In this document: positions 25,963 through 34,909 of the stretch, piece by piece
Layout: each line of letters begins with the position of its first letter
Position numbering within the stretch: position 1 is the first letter of the stretch
From: Niabella agricola
GTDB taxonomy: Bacteria; Bacteroidota; Bacteroidia; Chitinophagales; Chitinophagaceae
DNA length: 64,000 bases
Assembly (NCBI RefSeq): GCF_021538615.1
Contig: NZ_JAJHIZ010000003.1
Span: 4,774,001 to 4,838,000 of the forward strand
Direction: 5' to 3'
Position numbers and translations under genes: made by a program
Notes under the pieces: generated by a model
Told to the model about the DNA's origin: nothing
Databases searched by the model: none
Seen by the model: the letters and a program-made list of their open reading frames with translations, nothing else

Positions 25963-27225
25963 CTATTCCTCCTCTTCATAGCCAAGTAAATTCAGGTCTA
26001 CCGACTCCAGGCCGCTGATGCCGTCAATGGAACCGCGGATATGGGTGGCATTGAGCAATACTTTTTCCAGCTGCTTTTCACGCGCTTTCCATAAACGTTC
26101 CATCGCATCGCGCTCTCTTTGAATCGAGATCTTCATGCTTAAAAAGCCTTCCCGGATGGCCTTCCACTGTTCGGCAAACTCCGGACTGGTAAGATAGGCG
26201 TAGAGCAGGTTCATCTTGTCTCCTTTATTTTCCTGGCTTTTGGACGCATTGAATATTTTAATAATGCCATCTCTTAATACGCTGGCCAGGGCCTTTGCTT
26301 CATTGAAATTGCAGATCCATACGCCTTCTTTTTCGCCAAAGCGTTCCATGTCTTTGGGATAGCGCCGGGTAACCAGCACAGCCACATCGGCACCCTGGCT
26401 GCGCATATCGGCCTTGAGCTTTTCGATCCAGTCGCCGCCAAAGTTTTCAGCCCGTTTGCTTTCCCAGATGATCTTGCCACAGGCAACGCCCAGGTTATTG
26501 CGAACGGTTTGAATGGAGTCGGCCCCGCGCACACCCTTGCCTACTTCTTCGATGAGATCGAAGGGGAAGGCCGTTGTAAGCATTTCTTCCAGTGCCAGTT
26601 CCTGGCTTTCGCCCTGTAACTGCATAGAGCCTTGTTCGGCTTTTCGCTGCATTTCTGCAGCCAGTTTTTTTTGTTGCTCCAACTGGGTTTCCAGCTCCTT
26701 AAGCTTCAGGTTGTACTCATTTTCTTTTAATGCCGCTTTTTCGTTTTCGATCCGGCGCAGCTCATCGGCTATTTTTTCACGCTCTGTATTCAGTTTTTTC
26801 TGTACGGTAATTTCAAGCTCTGCCTCCCGGGTTTTAAACTCCTGTTCTTTGCGCAAAAATTCGGCTTCTTTTTGACGGGCCAGTTTTAGCTTCTCCTCGC
26901 TCTCTTCATTGGCTTTTTGCAAGGATCCGATGCGGGTTTCGAAATCGGTGCTGATGCTTTTGCGTAGTTGAGCCTCCAGTTGCTGCTGCAGCGCCTGCTT
27001 TTCTGCGTTTAATTTCTGCTGCCACTGTTCATTGGCCCTGGATGCTTCCAGTTCCGCGGTTTTTTTTAACTGCGCAATCTCCTCGTCTTTGTTCTTTTTA
27101 TAATCCTGCATCTGTTTGCGCAGGCCCTCTTTCTCTTTTTCAATAGCGTTTTTCAGCTCATCGGTAAGCGCGGCTTCAATCGGAAATTCATGCTGGCAGT
27201 TCGGGCACTTTATTTTTGTAGACAT
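25963..27225 (-). CDS. DUF2130 domain-containing coiled-coil protein
   Basis: This 420-aa protein begins with a short zinc-ribbon-like element (CPNCQHEFPIE, C7 and C10). A long charged coiled coil runs from about residue 25 to 215 (runs of Glu, Lys, Gln), followed by the DUF2130 domain (about 215-400; LEEMLTTAFPFDLIEEVGKG, CGKIIWESKRAENF, DVAVLVTRRYPKDM). Parts of DUF2130 resemble restriction-endonuclease-like folds, but its function is unknown. The IS pair ends only 9 nt after its stop, so the insertion just missed the gene. It seems to stand alone. Confidence 0.9.
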   Translation of the reverse strand: MSTKIKCPNCQHEFPIEAALTDELKNAIEKEKEGLRKQMQDYKKNKDEEIAQLKKTAELEASRANEQWQQKLNAEKQALQQQLEAQLRKSISTDFETRIGSLQKANEESEEKLKLARQKEAEFLRKEQEFKTREAELEITVQKKLNTEREKIADELRRIENEKAALKENEYNLKLKELETQLEQQKKLAAEMQRKAEQGSMQLQGESQELALEEMLTTAFPFDLIEEVGKGVRGADSIQTVRNNLGVACGKIIWESKRAENFGGDWIEKLKADMRSQGADVAVLVTRRYPKDMERFGEKEGVWICNFNEAKALASVLRDGIIKIFNASKSQENKGDKMNLLYAYLTSPEFAEQWKAIREGFLSMKISIQRERDAMERLWKAREKQLEKVLLNATHIRGSIDGISGLESVDLNLLGYEEEE

Positions 27226-27259
27226 AATCTTCTCATTCTTCTGCCAAACTTACAAAAAA

Positions 27260-27287
27260 AAACCACGCTGGTTTCCCAGTGTGGTTT
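27260..27287 (-). terminator. Terminator of the small secreted protein gene
   Basis: AAACCACGCTGG (27260-27271) pairs with CCAGTGTGGTTT (27276-27287) with one mismatch and a TTTC loop. On the minus strand it is followed by a long T-run. It lies between the two minus-strand genes. Confidence 0.8.
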
Positions 27288-27309
27288 TAATAAACCGGAT
27301 TCCATAAAA

Positions 27310-27609
27310 TCAGGCCTCTTGCTTTTCTGCTTCGATTGCTATTTTCTTGTTGCCCAGCAGTTCCCTGTTGGTAGCAACCCAAACATAAGTATTGTTCTTT
27401 ACCGAAGGAGCTACAGAAGCCTGTGGTGGTGTAGGAGTAGCTGTGGAGTCCTCCTTAGACTTTTCTTTATCGTCTTTTTTGTCTGTTTGCGTAGAATCCG
27501 TAGACACGACGGTTGAATCTGTTTTTGTACTGTCTACCTGAGCAAATGCACTTCCGGTGATCACGGTTGCAGCCAACGCCATCATTACTGTTTTTGTAGT
27601 TCTTTTCAT
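27310..27609 (-). CDS. Small secreted Ser/Thr/Asp-rich protein
   Basis: This 99-aa protein has a clear signal peptide (about 1-24, ending GSAFAQ) followed by a low-complexity stretch rich in Asp, Ser, Thr and Lys (DSTKTDSTVVSTDSTQTDKK), a Pro/Thr linker, and a short C-terminal segment with YVWVATNRELLGNKK. I do not recognise a function; the hydrophilic repeats suggest an unstructured periplasmic or surface protein. A good terminator follows. Its composition resembles the small lipoprotein at 34545. Confidence 0.7.
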   Translation of the reverse strand: MKRTTKTVMMALAATVITGSAFAQVDSTKTDSTVVSTDSTQTDKKDDKEKSKEDSTATPTPPQASVAPSVKNNTYVWVATNRELLGNKKIAIEAEKQEA

Positions 27610-27757
27610 GATTAAAATTTTAATAAAAAATATAAATAATAAAGGTTTACATACTTTCTAAACGCAGAGAAAAGATTTAGTGTTATATAGGAATTGTTAA
27701 TAAATAACATAAAAAATATTAAAACATTTCCGGCTGTAAGCCAGTACTGTAAACGGT

Positions 27758-27982
27758 TTAAAGGCTTATATCAAACGATATAAAGAGCTTTTCTAAGTAT
27801 CTTTCTCTGTTATTGAAATACAAATACAATACCACGAAGGCCAGGAAATAAAAAGAAAATGTTAATGTAAAAGCAGTAATTGCTAACTGGTTGTGCTCAA
27901 CAAAAATAAATATAGGAATAAAGTAGCAAGAGTAAAATAAACTTTCTCTTACAGGGTCCAGTCGATGATCTGGTGCTCCCAT
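27758..27982 (-). CDS. Possible small membrane protein overlapping mtaB
   Basis: This 74-aa frame starts inside the last codons of the MtaB gene (overlap 34 nt, +1 frame) and encodes two hydrophobic segments (SCYFIPIFIFVEHN and FSFYFLAFVVLYLYF) followed by a charged tail RERYLEKLFISFD. Composition fits a small inner-membrane protein translated after MtaB by coupling, but no family is recognised and it could be chance. Confidence 0.35.
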   Translation of the reverse strand: MGAPDHRLDPVRESLFYSCYFIPIFIFVEHNQLAITAFTLTFSFYFLAFVVLYLYFNNRERYLEKLFISFDISL

Positions 27983-29238
27983 TCTTTTCGGTAAGGAGTG
28001 GCAATACGGATGTAGTTATCCGTATATCCTTCTATCATGCCGTTCTTATTATGGTTTTCGAACAAGACTTTCCGGGTTTGCCCTGCATGCTGTTGTTCAA
28101 AATACTGCATTTTCATATAGGAAAGGTTCCGGAGCGTTTTATTACGCTCGTTACGTACGGATACCGGTACCACCGGCTGAAGCGTAAGTGCATGGGTGTT
28201 GGCTCGCTCGGAGTAGGTGAAAACATGAAGGTAGGAGATCTCCAGTTCGTGTAAGAAATCGTAGGTTTCTTTAAAGTAAGCATCGGTTTCGCCCGGAAAA
28301 CCAACAATTACATCTACTCCGATGCAGCAATGAGGCATCAGGGTTTTGATGCGGCCCACCCGGTCTGCGTACAGTTCGCGCTTATATCTTCTGCGCATAG
28401 CCCCCAGGATGGTGTTACTGCCGCTCTGCAGGGGAATATGAAAATGGGGCATAAATCTTTTGCTGTTGGCAACAAATTCAATAATCTCATTTCCCAGGAG
28501 GTTGGGCTCAATAGAAGAGATCCGGAAGCGCTCGATGCCCTCTAGCTGGTCCAGTTCCTGTATTAGTTTAAAGAAGGTTTCGCTTCTGCCATTAATGGCT
28601 GCGGCAGCATTGCCATCAGGGCCTTTTCCAAAATCTCCCAGGTTAATACCCGTAAGCACGATCTCTTTCGCGCCGGAGGCTGCCAATGCCGCTGCATCTT
28701 TCAATACCGCATCAATGGAAGCACTGCGGCTTTTGCCACGGGCCATGGGAATGGTGCAAAAAGAACAGGTATAATCGCAGCCGTCCTGCACTTTTAAAAA
28801 GGTGCGGGTACGTTCGTTAATGGAGTAAGAACTGTGAAAACCGGTTACGTCCTCAATATCGCAGCTGCATATTTTGGCGGCGTCGTTTTTTGAAAGTTCT
28901 TTAATATGTTTTACAATATTGAACTTTTCGGCAGCGCCCAATACCAGGTCTACGCCGGGTATATCAGCGATTTCTTTCGGCTTTAACTGGGCGTAACAGC
29001 CGGTAATGACTACAACACTTTCCGGAGCCTTGCGCTGGATACGGCGTACCAGCTGCCTGCATTCTTTGTCGGCATTGTCGGTTACCGAGCAGGTATTGAT
29101 CACATATACATCCGCAACATCTGTAAACTCCTTTTTTTCAAACCCTTCCTGTTCCATCAGCCGGGAAAGGGAAGAGGTTTCTGAATAGTTGAGTTTACAC
29201 CCAAGTGTATGAAATGCTACTGTTTTTGTACCGTGCAT
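27949..29238 (-). CDS. mtaB: tRNA t6A37 methylthiotransferase
   Basis: This 429-aa radical SAM methylthiotransferase converts t6A to ms2t6A at position 37 of tRNAs. The N-terminal UPF0004 domain carries the three extra-cluster cysteines (LGCKLNYSE, NTCSVTDNAD, GCYAQL). The radical SAM motif CDYTCSFC (CxxxCxxC) is at mid-protein, followed by ARGKSRS. The MtaB-like features are the N-terminal FHTLGCKLN and the GFPGETD segment; a short TRAM-like C-terminus is visible (KVLFENHNKNGMIEGYTDNY). It is divergent from plsC. Confidence 0.93.
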   Translation of the reverse strand: MHGTKTVAFHTLGCKLNYSETSSLSRLMEQEGFEKKEFTDVADVYVINTCSVTDNADKECRQLVRRIQRKAPESVVVITGCYAQLKPKEIADIPGVDLVLGAAEKFNIVKHIKELSKNDAAKICSCDIEDVTGFHSSYSINERTRTFLKVQDGCDYTCSFCTIPMARGKSRSASIDAVLKDAAALAASGAKEIVLTGINLGDFGKGPDGNAAAAINGRSETFFKLIQELDQLEGIERFRISSIEPNLLGNEIIEFVANSKRFMPHFHIPLQSGSNTILGAMRRRYKRELYADRVGRIKTLMPHCCIGVDVIVGFPGETDAYFKETYDFLHELEISYLHVFTYSERANTHALTLQPVVPVSVRNERNKTLRNLSYMKMQYFEQQHAGQTRKVLFENHNKNGMIEGYTDNYIRIATPYRKEWEHQIIDWTL

Positions 29239-29327
29239 AAAGGCTGCAAAATTACGGAAAAATAGCCGATACGGTAGTTTTTGGGAGCTGTTGACAAATA
29301 TCCATACACTATTTTACCATAACCGTT

Positions 29328-29335
29328 TATTTTTG
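29328..29335 (+). promoter_or_regulatory. Predicted -7 element TATTTTTG before plsC
   Basis: An exact TAnnTTTG match lies 14 nt before the plsC start, which would leave a very short leader. I see no clear -33 partner. Confidence 0.35.
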
Positions 29336-29349
29336 AGGGACTAAGCACT

Positions 29350-30114
29350 ATGTTTCGATTTTTTTATATGATTTACGCGGCGGTAATCTTCCTGGTGGTG
29401 ATGCTGCTCATTTTTCCATTTTGTATTCTTGCAGCATTTTTGGGCAGGATAAAAGGGGGGAATGTTATTTATGCGCTTTGCACCTTTTGGGCTGATATCT
29501 GGTTTACATTGATTGGTATCCGGGTGCAAAAATCGTATACCATGCCTTTCGACCGGAATAAGAAATATATCCTTATCGCTAATCATATATCGTACCTTGA
29601 TATTCCGGTTATGGTGAAAGTTTTCCGGAAACCGATGCGTGCCTTGGGAAAGGCGGAGATGGGTAAATTGCCTATTTTCGGGTTTATTTACAAAAGGGCA
29701 ATTGTAACTGTTGATCGTAAATCGGCGGAGGGCAGGGCCCGCAGCATCCGAATCCTGCGTTCGGTGATTAACAAAGGGATCTCTATTTTTGTTTTCCCGG
29801 AGGGTACATTTAATGAAACCGACCGGCCTTTGAAGGATTTTTACAACGGAGCTTTTAAGCTGGCACTGGAAACCAATACGCCGGTACGGCCGGTACTGTT
29901 CCTGGATACCTATAACCGGATGCCGTATTCAAGACGGTTCCCACTAAATCCGGGCAGATGCCGTGTGGTGTTTTTAGATGAGGTGCCGGTTGAGGGCTGG
30001 GCAGTAAAAGATCATGAGCGGTTAAAACAGCAGGTTTATGCGCTGATGGAGCAAAAACTGCTGGAGTATCGTGTAACCTGGGTAAAGCACCCGGATAAAG
30101 TAGGGAACGAATGA
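29350..30114 (+). CDS. plsC: 1-acyl-sn-glycerol-3-phosphate acyltransferase
   Basis: This 254-aa membrane-bound acyltransferase makes phosphatidic acid from lysophosphatidic acid in phospholipid synthesis. A hydrophobic N-terminal segment (about 5-31) anchors it. The catalytic HX4D motif is NHISYLD (H79, D84), the substrate-binding block is FPEGTFNETD, and VRPVLFLDTYNRMP is the later block. The stop overlaps the priA start by 4 nt (ATGA), so both are co-translated. Confidence 0.92.
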   Translation: MFRFFYMIYAAVIFLVVMLLIFPFCILAAFLGRIKGGNVIYALCTFWADIWFTLIGIRVQKSYTMPFDRNKKYILIANHISYLDIPVMVKVFRKPMRALGKAEMGKLPIFGFIYKRAIVTVDRKSAEGRARSIRILRSVINKGISIFVFPEGTFNETDRPLKDFYNGAFKLALETNTPVRPVLFLDTYNRMPYSRRFPLNPGRCRVVFLDEVPVEGWAVKDHERLKQQVYALMEQKLLEYRVTWVKHPDKVGNE

Positions 30115-32603
30115 AGAATGAATTGCCTTATCAATCATCCGCGGCAACTGATTTTGCCGAAGTGATCATACCACTGGCATTGCCGCTGAATTATACCTGG
30201 GCGATTCCGGAGCATCTGAAGGAGGCCGCGCTGGTGGGGTGCAGGGTAGAAGTGAATCTTGGTAAAACCAAAAAATATGCGGGTGTTATCAAACGGGTTC
30301 ACCAGACGCCTCCTGAGTTTTTCGAGGCAAAGGAGCTGGTCAGCGTGCTGGATGCCGCGCCGGTGGTATATGAATCGCAGCTGCAGCTTTGGGAATGGAT
30401 GGCCCGGTATTATATGTGTACAGAAGGGGAAGTGATGGCAGCTGCCCTGCCCGCACATTTTAAACTCAGCAGTGAAACCATATTGGTTTTTAACGAAGAA
30501 GCCGGCGACGATTTTAACGAACTGGATCATGAGGCCTTCCTGGTGGCGGAAGCGTTGCTGTTGCGAAAGGAATTAAAACTCACTGAAGTGCAACTGATCC
30601 TGGATAACAGTCACGTGTACCCGGTGGTAAACCGGCTGATACAGGGAAAGATCTGCTATGTCTGGGAATCGTTAAAGGATAGTTACAGTCCCAAAAAAGA
30701 AACGTATGTGCTGCTACATCCGGATTATGACAACGAGGCGGCGTTGGAGCGGCTATTGAACACCGATACCAAGTTGCAGCGGGCCGAAAAGCAGCTGGAG
30801 TTGTTGCTTGGATATCTGCATTTCCAGAAAACGGAAGGAGCCATTACAAAACAGGCGCTGTTAAAGAAAACCGGCGCCAGCGAGGCTCAGTTAAAAGGAC
30901 TTGCAGATAAAGGAATCCTGGTATTGGAGAAAAGGTCGGTGGATCGCATTCGCAGTTTACCTAAGGATATCCAAATCAATTTTGAACTGTCTGGGGCGCA
31001 ATCTGCAGCGCTTCAACAGATCCGGACGGTCTTCAGGGAGAAAGACGTGTGTTTGCTGCATGGGGTTACTTCAAGCGGAAAAACGGAGCTCTATATTCAC
31101 CTGATTGAGGAGCAGGTGCGCCAGGGCCGGCAGGTATTGTATATGCTGCCGGAAATTGCCCTGACCTCGCAAACCATCCGGCGCCTGCAACGGCATTTTG
31201 GAGGGCATATCGGTGTATATCATTCCAGGTTTTCACAAAATGAGCGGGTGGAGATCTGGAATAAAGTGAAAGACGGATCGCTGAAAATCGTATTGGGGGC
31301 CCGTTCTTCCCTGTTCCTGCCTTTCCGTGATCTGGGATTGATCGTTTGCGATGAGGAGCACGATCCATCCTATAAGCAAATGGAGCCTGCGCCCAGGTAT
31401 CATGCCCGGGATGCTGCCATTTATTTTTCCTCGTTGTTTGAAGGCTGCAAGGTACTCCTGGGAAGTGCTACACCGTCCTTTGAATCGTACAACAATGCGC
31501 TGGCTGGAAAATATGGGCTGGTGCAGCTGACGGAACGGTTTGGGAACATCAGGCTTCCGGAAATCGAATTGGTAGATACCCGTCGCTTCCGGACCAAGGA
31601 GTTTGCGGATACCATTATTTTCCCGCCGCTTGCTGAAAACATCCGTAATGCACTGGAACGGAACAAGCAGGTGATCCTTTTCCAGAACCGAAGGGGATAT
31701 ACGCCTTATCAACGCTGTAATACCTGTGGTTGGGTACCACAGTGTAAGTACTGCGACGTATCACTCAATTACCATAAAGTATACAATAAACTGGTCTGTC
31801 ATTATTGTGGTACCAGCTATCCGCTGATGGTTACCTGTCCCAGTTGCGGCAGCCATGATTTTATTCAAAAACAATTCGGCACGGAGCGGGTGGAAGAGGC
31901 CTTGCAGGAGCTGCTTCCCCATGCACATATCGGAAGGATGGATATCGACACGGTACGCGGAAAGCATGCGCACGATCAGTTGATTCAGACCTTTGAGCAA
32001 CAAAAACTTAATATCCTGGTTGGTACTCAAATGGTGGTAAAGGGACTGGATTTTGAACATGTGGAGCTCGTGGGTATTGTAGATGCAGACGGAATCCTTT
32101 CATTTGCGGATTTCAGGGTGAATGAACGGGCATTTCAATTGATGGAGCAGGTAAGTGGCCGGGCCGGAAGAAAGCACGGGGTGGGAAAGGTAATGGTTCA
32201 AACCACGCAACCCGGGCACCCTGTGTTATTGCAGGTACAGCAGCATAATTACCGGGCACTCTTTGACGATGAACTGCCCAAACGAGAACAATTTGGTTAT
32301 CCTCCCTTCACCCGGTTGATCCGGCTTCTCCTTAAAAATAAAATCAAAGACGTGGTGCAGGATGCCGCCGCCTGGTTTGCAGCAGCATTGCAGGACAAAT
32401 ACAGCCGGTTTATTATGGGCCCCTCCGAACCGATCATCAATAAGGTTCGCAATCAATACCTGATGGAATTGCTGATAAAGCTGCCACGGAACACCCGCTT
32501 GATCACACAGTGTAAAGAGGATGTCCTTTTTATGATCGCGCAGCTTCACCAGGAAAAACGGTATAAATCAGTGGTAGTGGTACCGGACGTGGATCCTTTA
32601 TGA
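30111..32603 (+). CDS. priA: Primosomal replication restart helicase PriA
   Basis: This 830-aa superfamily 2 helicase reloads the replisome at stalled forks. The N-terminal DNA-binding part (3'BD, about 12-110) is followed by a winged-helix region, the helicase core with Walker A GVTSSGKTEL, box II CDEEHDPSYKQ and GSATPSFESY. The zinc-binding cysteine cluster is CNTCGWVPQCKYC, then CHYCG and CPSCG. Motifs V-VI (ILVGTQMVVKGLDFEHVELV, QVSGRAGRKHG) are intact. A terminator follows at 32641. Confidence 0.96.
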   Translation: MKNELPYQSSAATDFAEVIIPLALPLNYTWAIPEHLKEAALVGCRVEVNLGKTKKYAGVIKRVHQTPPEFFEAKELVSVLDAAPVVYESQLQLWEWMARYYMCTEGEVMAAALPAHFKLSSETILVFNEEAGDDFNELDHEAFLVAEALLLRKELKLTEVQLILDNSHVYPVVNRLIQGKICYVWESLKDSYSPKKETYVLLHPDYDNEAALERLLNTDTKLQRAEKQLELLLGYLHFQKTEGAITKQALLKKTGASEAQLKGLADKGILVLEKRSVDRIRSLPKDIQINFELSGAQSAALQQIRTVFREKDVCLLHGVTSSGKTELYIHLIEEQVRQGRQVLYMLPEIALTSQTIRRLQRHFGGHIGVYHSRFSQNERVEIWNKVKDGSLKIVLGARSSLFLPFRDLGLIVCDEEHDPSYKQMEPAPRYHARDAAIYFSSLFEGCKVLLGSATPSFESYNNALAGKYGLVQLTERFGNIRLPEIELVDTRRFRTKEFADTIIFPPLAENIRNALERNKQVILFQNRRGYTPYQRCNTCGWVPQCKYCDVSLNYHKVYNKLVCHYCGTSYPLMVTCPSCGSHDFIQKQFGTERVEEALQELLPHAHIGRMDIDTVRGKHAHDQLIQTFEQQKLNILVGTQMVVKGLDFEHVELVGIVDADGILSFADFRVNERAFQLMEQVSGRAGRKHGVGKVMVQTTQPGHPVLLQVQQHNYRALFDDELPKREQFGYPPFTRLIRLLLKNKIKDVVQDAAAWFAAALQDKYSRFIMGPSEPIINKVRNQYLMELLIKLPRNTRLITQCKEDVLFMIAQLHQEKRYKSVVVVPDVDPL

Positions 32604-32639
32604 TTCTGTATTGACAACAAGGAATTTTGGAGCAAATAA

Positions 32640-32672
32640 AAGAGGGTGCCGCTGACTAGGGCACCCTCTTTG
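32640..32672. terminator. Strong terminator after priA
   Basis: AGAGGGTGCC (32641-32650) pairs with GGCACCCTCT (32660-32669) and is flanked by A-rich sequence upstream and T-residues downstream. It lies between convergent genes and may work in both directions. Confidence 0.8.
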
Positions 32673-32696
32673 GTCTTGGTTAATGACAAAAAAAAA

Positions 32697-33833
32697 TTAA
32701 TTGACTTTTACAACAAATACATAGTCCTGAATCTTTTTCGTTTGCTGCGTGCGATTCAGCGTGGCTATGGATGATTTGGTATTCAGTTTTACATTCTGAA
32801 TGGTAGAATCATTTTTTTCCTTGTTTTTTACTTCATTCAGGATATTGTAAAGATTTTTAGACCGGATGAAGAATGCCACGCCTTCCTGATCTTTCTGGCG
32901 GCCGTTTAAAACCCCGATCACTTCTCCCTCGCTGTTCAATATGGGGCTTCCGGAATTGCCGCGGTTTGCTGAAATTTGTATCTGGCAGCTCAGCGTATCA
33001 CCGTTAAAACCCGTCCGGGCGCTCAGGTAGCCCTGGTTGTAAACAATATTTTCGTCTTCCCGGGGGTAGCCCAGGGTAAACACCGGCTCTGCCAGGTCGG
33101 CCATTTTTCGGGAGAACCCGTATGGAACCGGCGGCAGGGGTTTAAAATCCTTGTCGGTAATCTTCAGGAGGGCAATATCTCTTACCGGATCAGTATATAC
33201 TACTTCAGCAAAGTATTCAACCCCGGTATTGCTGGCTACCGCCACATTTTGCGCATTCTGGATCACATGGGCATTGGTTACCAGTAATCCCTTGTTATCA
33301 ATCATAAAGCTGGTACCGCTGGAGCTATAAGTGATCTCCGGTGTTTTGGGATCAGTACTGCGGTTTTTGAGGTCATTGATCTCTTCGGCCTGCTTCCGCG
33401 ATTTATTTTCGAGCGAATTGAATTTCTTGCTCAGGTTTTCGATCTGGGCATTATGGGCTTTTGGGGTTACCGACCAAAGAATGGCAGACACCATCAGGGC
33501 TGTAAGTCCGGCAATCGACGCCGCAATAGAAGCCACCCGTTTATACCGGTTATACAGGTAAGCCAGCTTGGCCTTTCCTTTAAGCGCCGGAGAGTCGATT
33601 TTTCCCTGGGCCGTCAGATCCGTATGGATCTCGTTTAGGGAAGCATGGAATTTCTGCCACTCATTATAGCGGTTCATGCGCTGCATAAACAGCGTATGGG
33701 TTACTACCATTTGGTCGATCTCGCTGTCGGCCTTTCTTAAATTTTCAAAATGTAAACGTTCATCAGGAGTCATTTCCCCGGAAATATACCGTTCCACCGC
33801 TTCGGTTAACAATATATTGTCGTGCTCATGCAT
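32697..33833 (-). CDS. Membrane-anchored trypsin-like serine protease with anti-sigma-like N-terminus
   Basis: This 378-aa protein has three parts. Residues 1-98 are helical and cytoplasmic (YISGEMTPDERLHFENLRK), resembling the N-terminal domain of Bacteroidota anti-sigma factors. Residues 99-121 form one membrane helix with positive charges (NRYKR) on its inner side. A coiled coil (126-157) then leads to a periplasmic trypsin-like domain of the S1C type with the full triad: H189 (TNAHV), D219 (DPVRDIALL) and S294 (RGNSGSPI). No PDZ domain is present. It lies 7 nt after a sigma factor gene on the same strand, so they form one operon and probably one signalling unit. Confidence 0.9.
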   Translation of the reverse strand: MHEHDNILLTEAVERYISGEMTPDERLHFENLRKADSEIDQMVVTHTLFMQRMNRYNEWQKFHASLNEIHTDLTAQGKIDSPALKGKAKLAYLYNRYKRVASIAASIAGLTALMVSAILWSVTPKAHNAQIENLSKKFNSLENKSRKQAEEINDLKNRSTDPKTPEITYSSSGTSFMIDNKGLLVTNAHVIQNAQNVAVASNTGVEYFAEVVYTDPVRDIALLKITDKDFKPLPPVPYGFSRKMADLAEPVFTLGYPREDENIVYNQGYLSARTGFNGDTLSCQIQISANRGNSGSPILNSEGEVIGVLNGRQKDQEGVAFFIRSKNLYNILNEVKNKEKNDSTIQNVKLNTKSSIATLNRTQQTKKIQDYVFVVKVN

Positions 33834-33840
33834 TATCCTA

Positions 33841-34407
33841 CTACTTTTTATATTGAGAAAAGAATATTTTTTTCAACCGCATCAGGCATTTATATTTCTG
33901 AGTTTTAGCATTTTCTGCATTCGTATAGCCAAATGTTTCGGCGATCTCCAGCATGCTCTTCTTCTTAAAATAAAATGCCTCCAATAAACTTTTACAAGGC
34001 TCGCCCAGGTGCTGGATCGAATGATGCATCAGGTCATATTCCTGGTCTTTTTGTTCATGCACCTCCAGATCTTCATCAACTTTTACCTGGCTTCCGGAAT
34101 CATTCCACTCCTCAGTGAAGCGGCTTTGTTGCTGTAATCTTTTCAACCACAGTCGTTTAGCCACGGAGTATAAATATGTTTTGATCTGGCAGTTAAGCTC
34201 AAATGTTCCTGACCGCGCCTTTTCAAAGAGAACCACCATCGCTTCCTGGAAAATATCCCGGGCATCGTCGGCAGTACCACTATTATTGACTACCAAAGCC
34301 TGAATGAGGTTGTAATGCTGTTTGTATATTTCTTCGGTTGATTTCTTATCATTGCGCGCTAAACCCTTCAGTAGCAATATTTCCTGTTCTAAGATCGTCT
34401 CTTTCAC
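33841..34407 (-). CDS. ECF-like RNA polymerase sigma factor
   Basis: This is a 188-aa sigma-70 family protein of extracytoplasmic-function type. Region 2 contains DDARDIFQEAMVVLFEKAR and region 4 the helix-turn-helix SMLEIAETFGYTNAENAKTQ, then KCLMRLKK. A longish charged linker lies between them. The next gene in the operon encodes a membrane protease with an anti-sigma-like domain, so this sigma factor is probably held and released by that protein. Its target promoters are unknown. Confidence 0.9.
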   Translation of the reverse strand: MKETILEQEILLLKGLARNDKKSTEEIYKQHYNLIQALVVNNSGTADDARDIFQEAMVVLFEKARSGTFELNCQIKTYLYSVAKRLWLKRLQQQSRFTEEWNDSGSQVKVDEDLEVHEQKDQEYDLMHHSIQHLGEPCKSLLEAFYFKKKSMLEIAETFGYTNAENAKTQKYKCLMRLKKIFFSQYKK

Positions 34408-34544
34408 GCTTTGTTCAGTTTATAATACTTTTTTTTAAAAATAGTAACCCTTTCCCACTAAGAAAAACTTTTTTACAGGCAGGCGGGTCACCTTTCCTTA
34501 AAAGTTGTATTAACCTTAAATCTCTAATCTAAAAATTTAAAGTA

Positions 34545-34754
34545 ATGAAAAAAATATTTACTATCCTGGCAATCAGCTCTGTAGGTTTTATTGCATGTAA
34601 TAATGCTGCAGAAGGCGACAAATCGGGTGATTCTACAGCCGTTGCACCAACAGATACCACCAGCATTACCCCGGCACCTCCTGCAAATACCGATACGGTG
34701 ATCAATCTCGACACCAATCATGCACCTGCAGTTGATACTACAGTTAAAAAATAA
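34545..34754 (+). CDS. Small Thr/Asp/Pro-rich lipoprotein
   Basis: This 69-aa protein has a lipoprotein signal (lipobox GFIAC, C18) followed by a short, low-complexity Asp/Thr/Ala/Pro-rich tail (PTDTTSITPAPPANTDT). It has no room for a folded domain, and I recognise no function. It is divergent from the sigma factor gene and followed by a good terminator, so it is probably a separate transcript. Such short lipoproteins are common in this phylum. Confidence 0.75.
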   Translation: MKKIFTILAISSVGFIACNNAAEGDKSGDSTAVAPTDTTSITPAPPANTDTVINLDTNHAPAVDTTVKK

Positions 34755-34774
34755 GTCATTCATATTCGGCAAAT

Positions 34775-34810
34775 AAAAGGCCATCCCCGAACAGGCAGGA
34801 TGGCTTTTTT
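34775..34810 (+). terminator. Terminator after the small lipoprotein
   Basis: GGCCATCC (34779-34786) pairs with GGATGGC (34798-34804), followed by a run of seven T. Confidence 0.8.
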
Positions 34811-34875
34811 ATTGCGGTTTACTGTTCCGGACATCAAGTCTTGAACTGTAAACCGGGCAGCAAATAAAAATATCG

Positions 34876-34883
34876 TACCTTTG
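34876..34883 (+). promoter_or_regulatory. Predicted -7 element TACCTTTG before the helicase gene
   Basis: An exact TAnnTTTG match lies 26 nt before the GTG start of the DEAD-box gene. No clear -33 element is at the usual distance. Confidence 0.5.
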
Positions 34884-34909
34884 CGGGTTCATTTTATAAA
34901 AATATTTTA

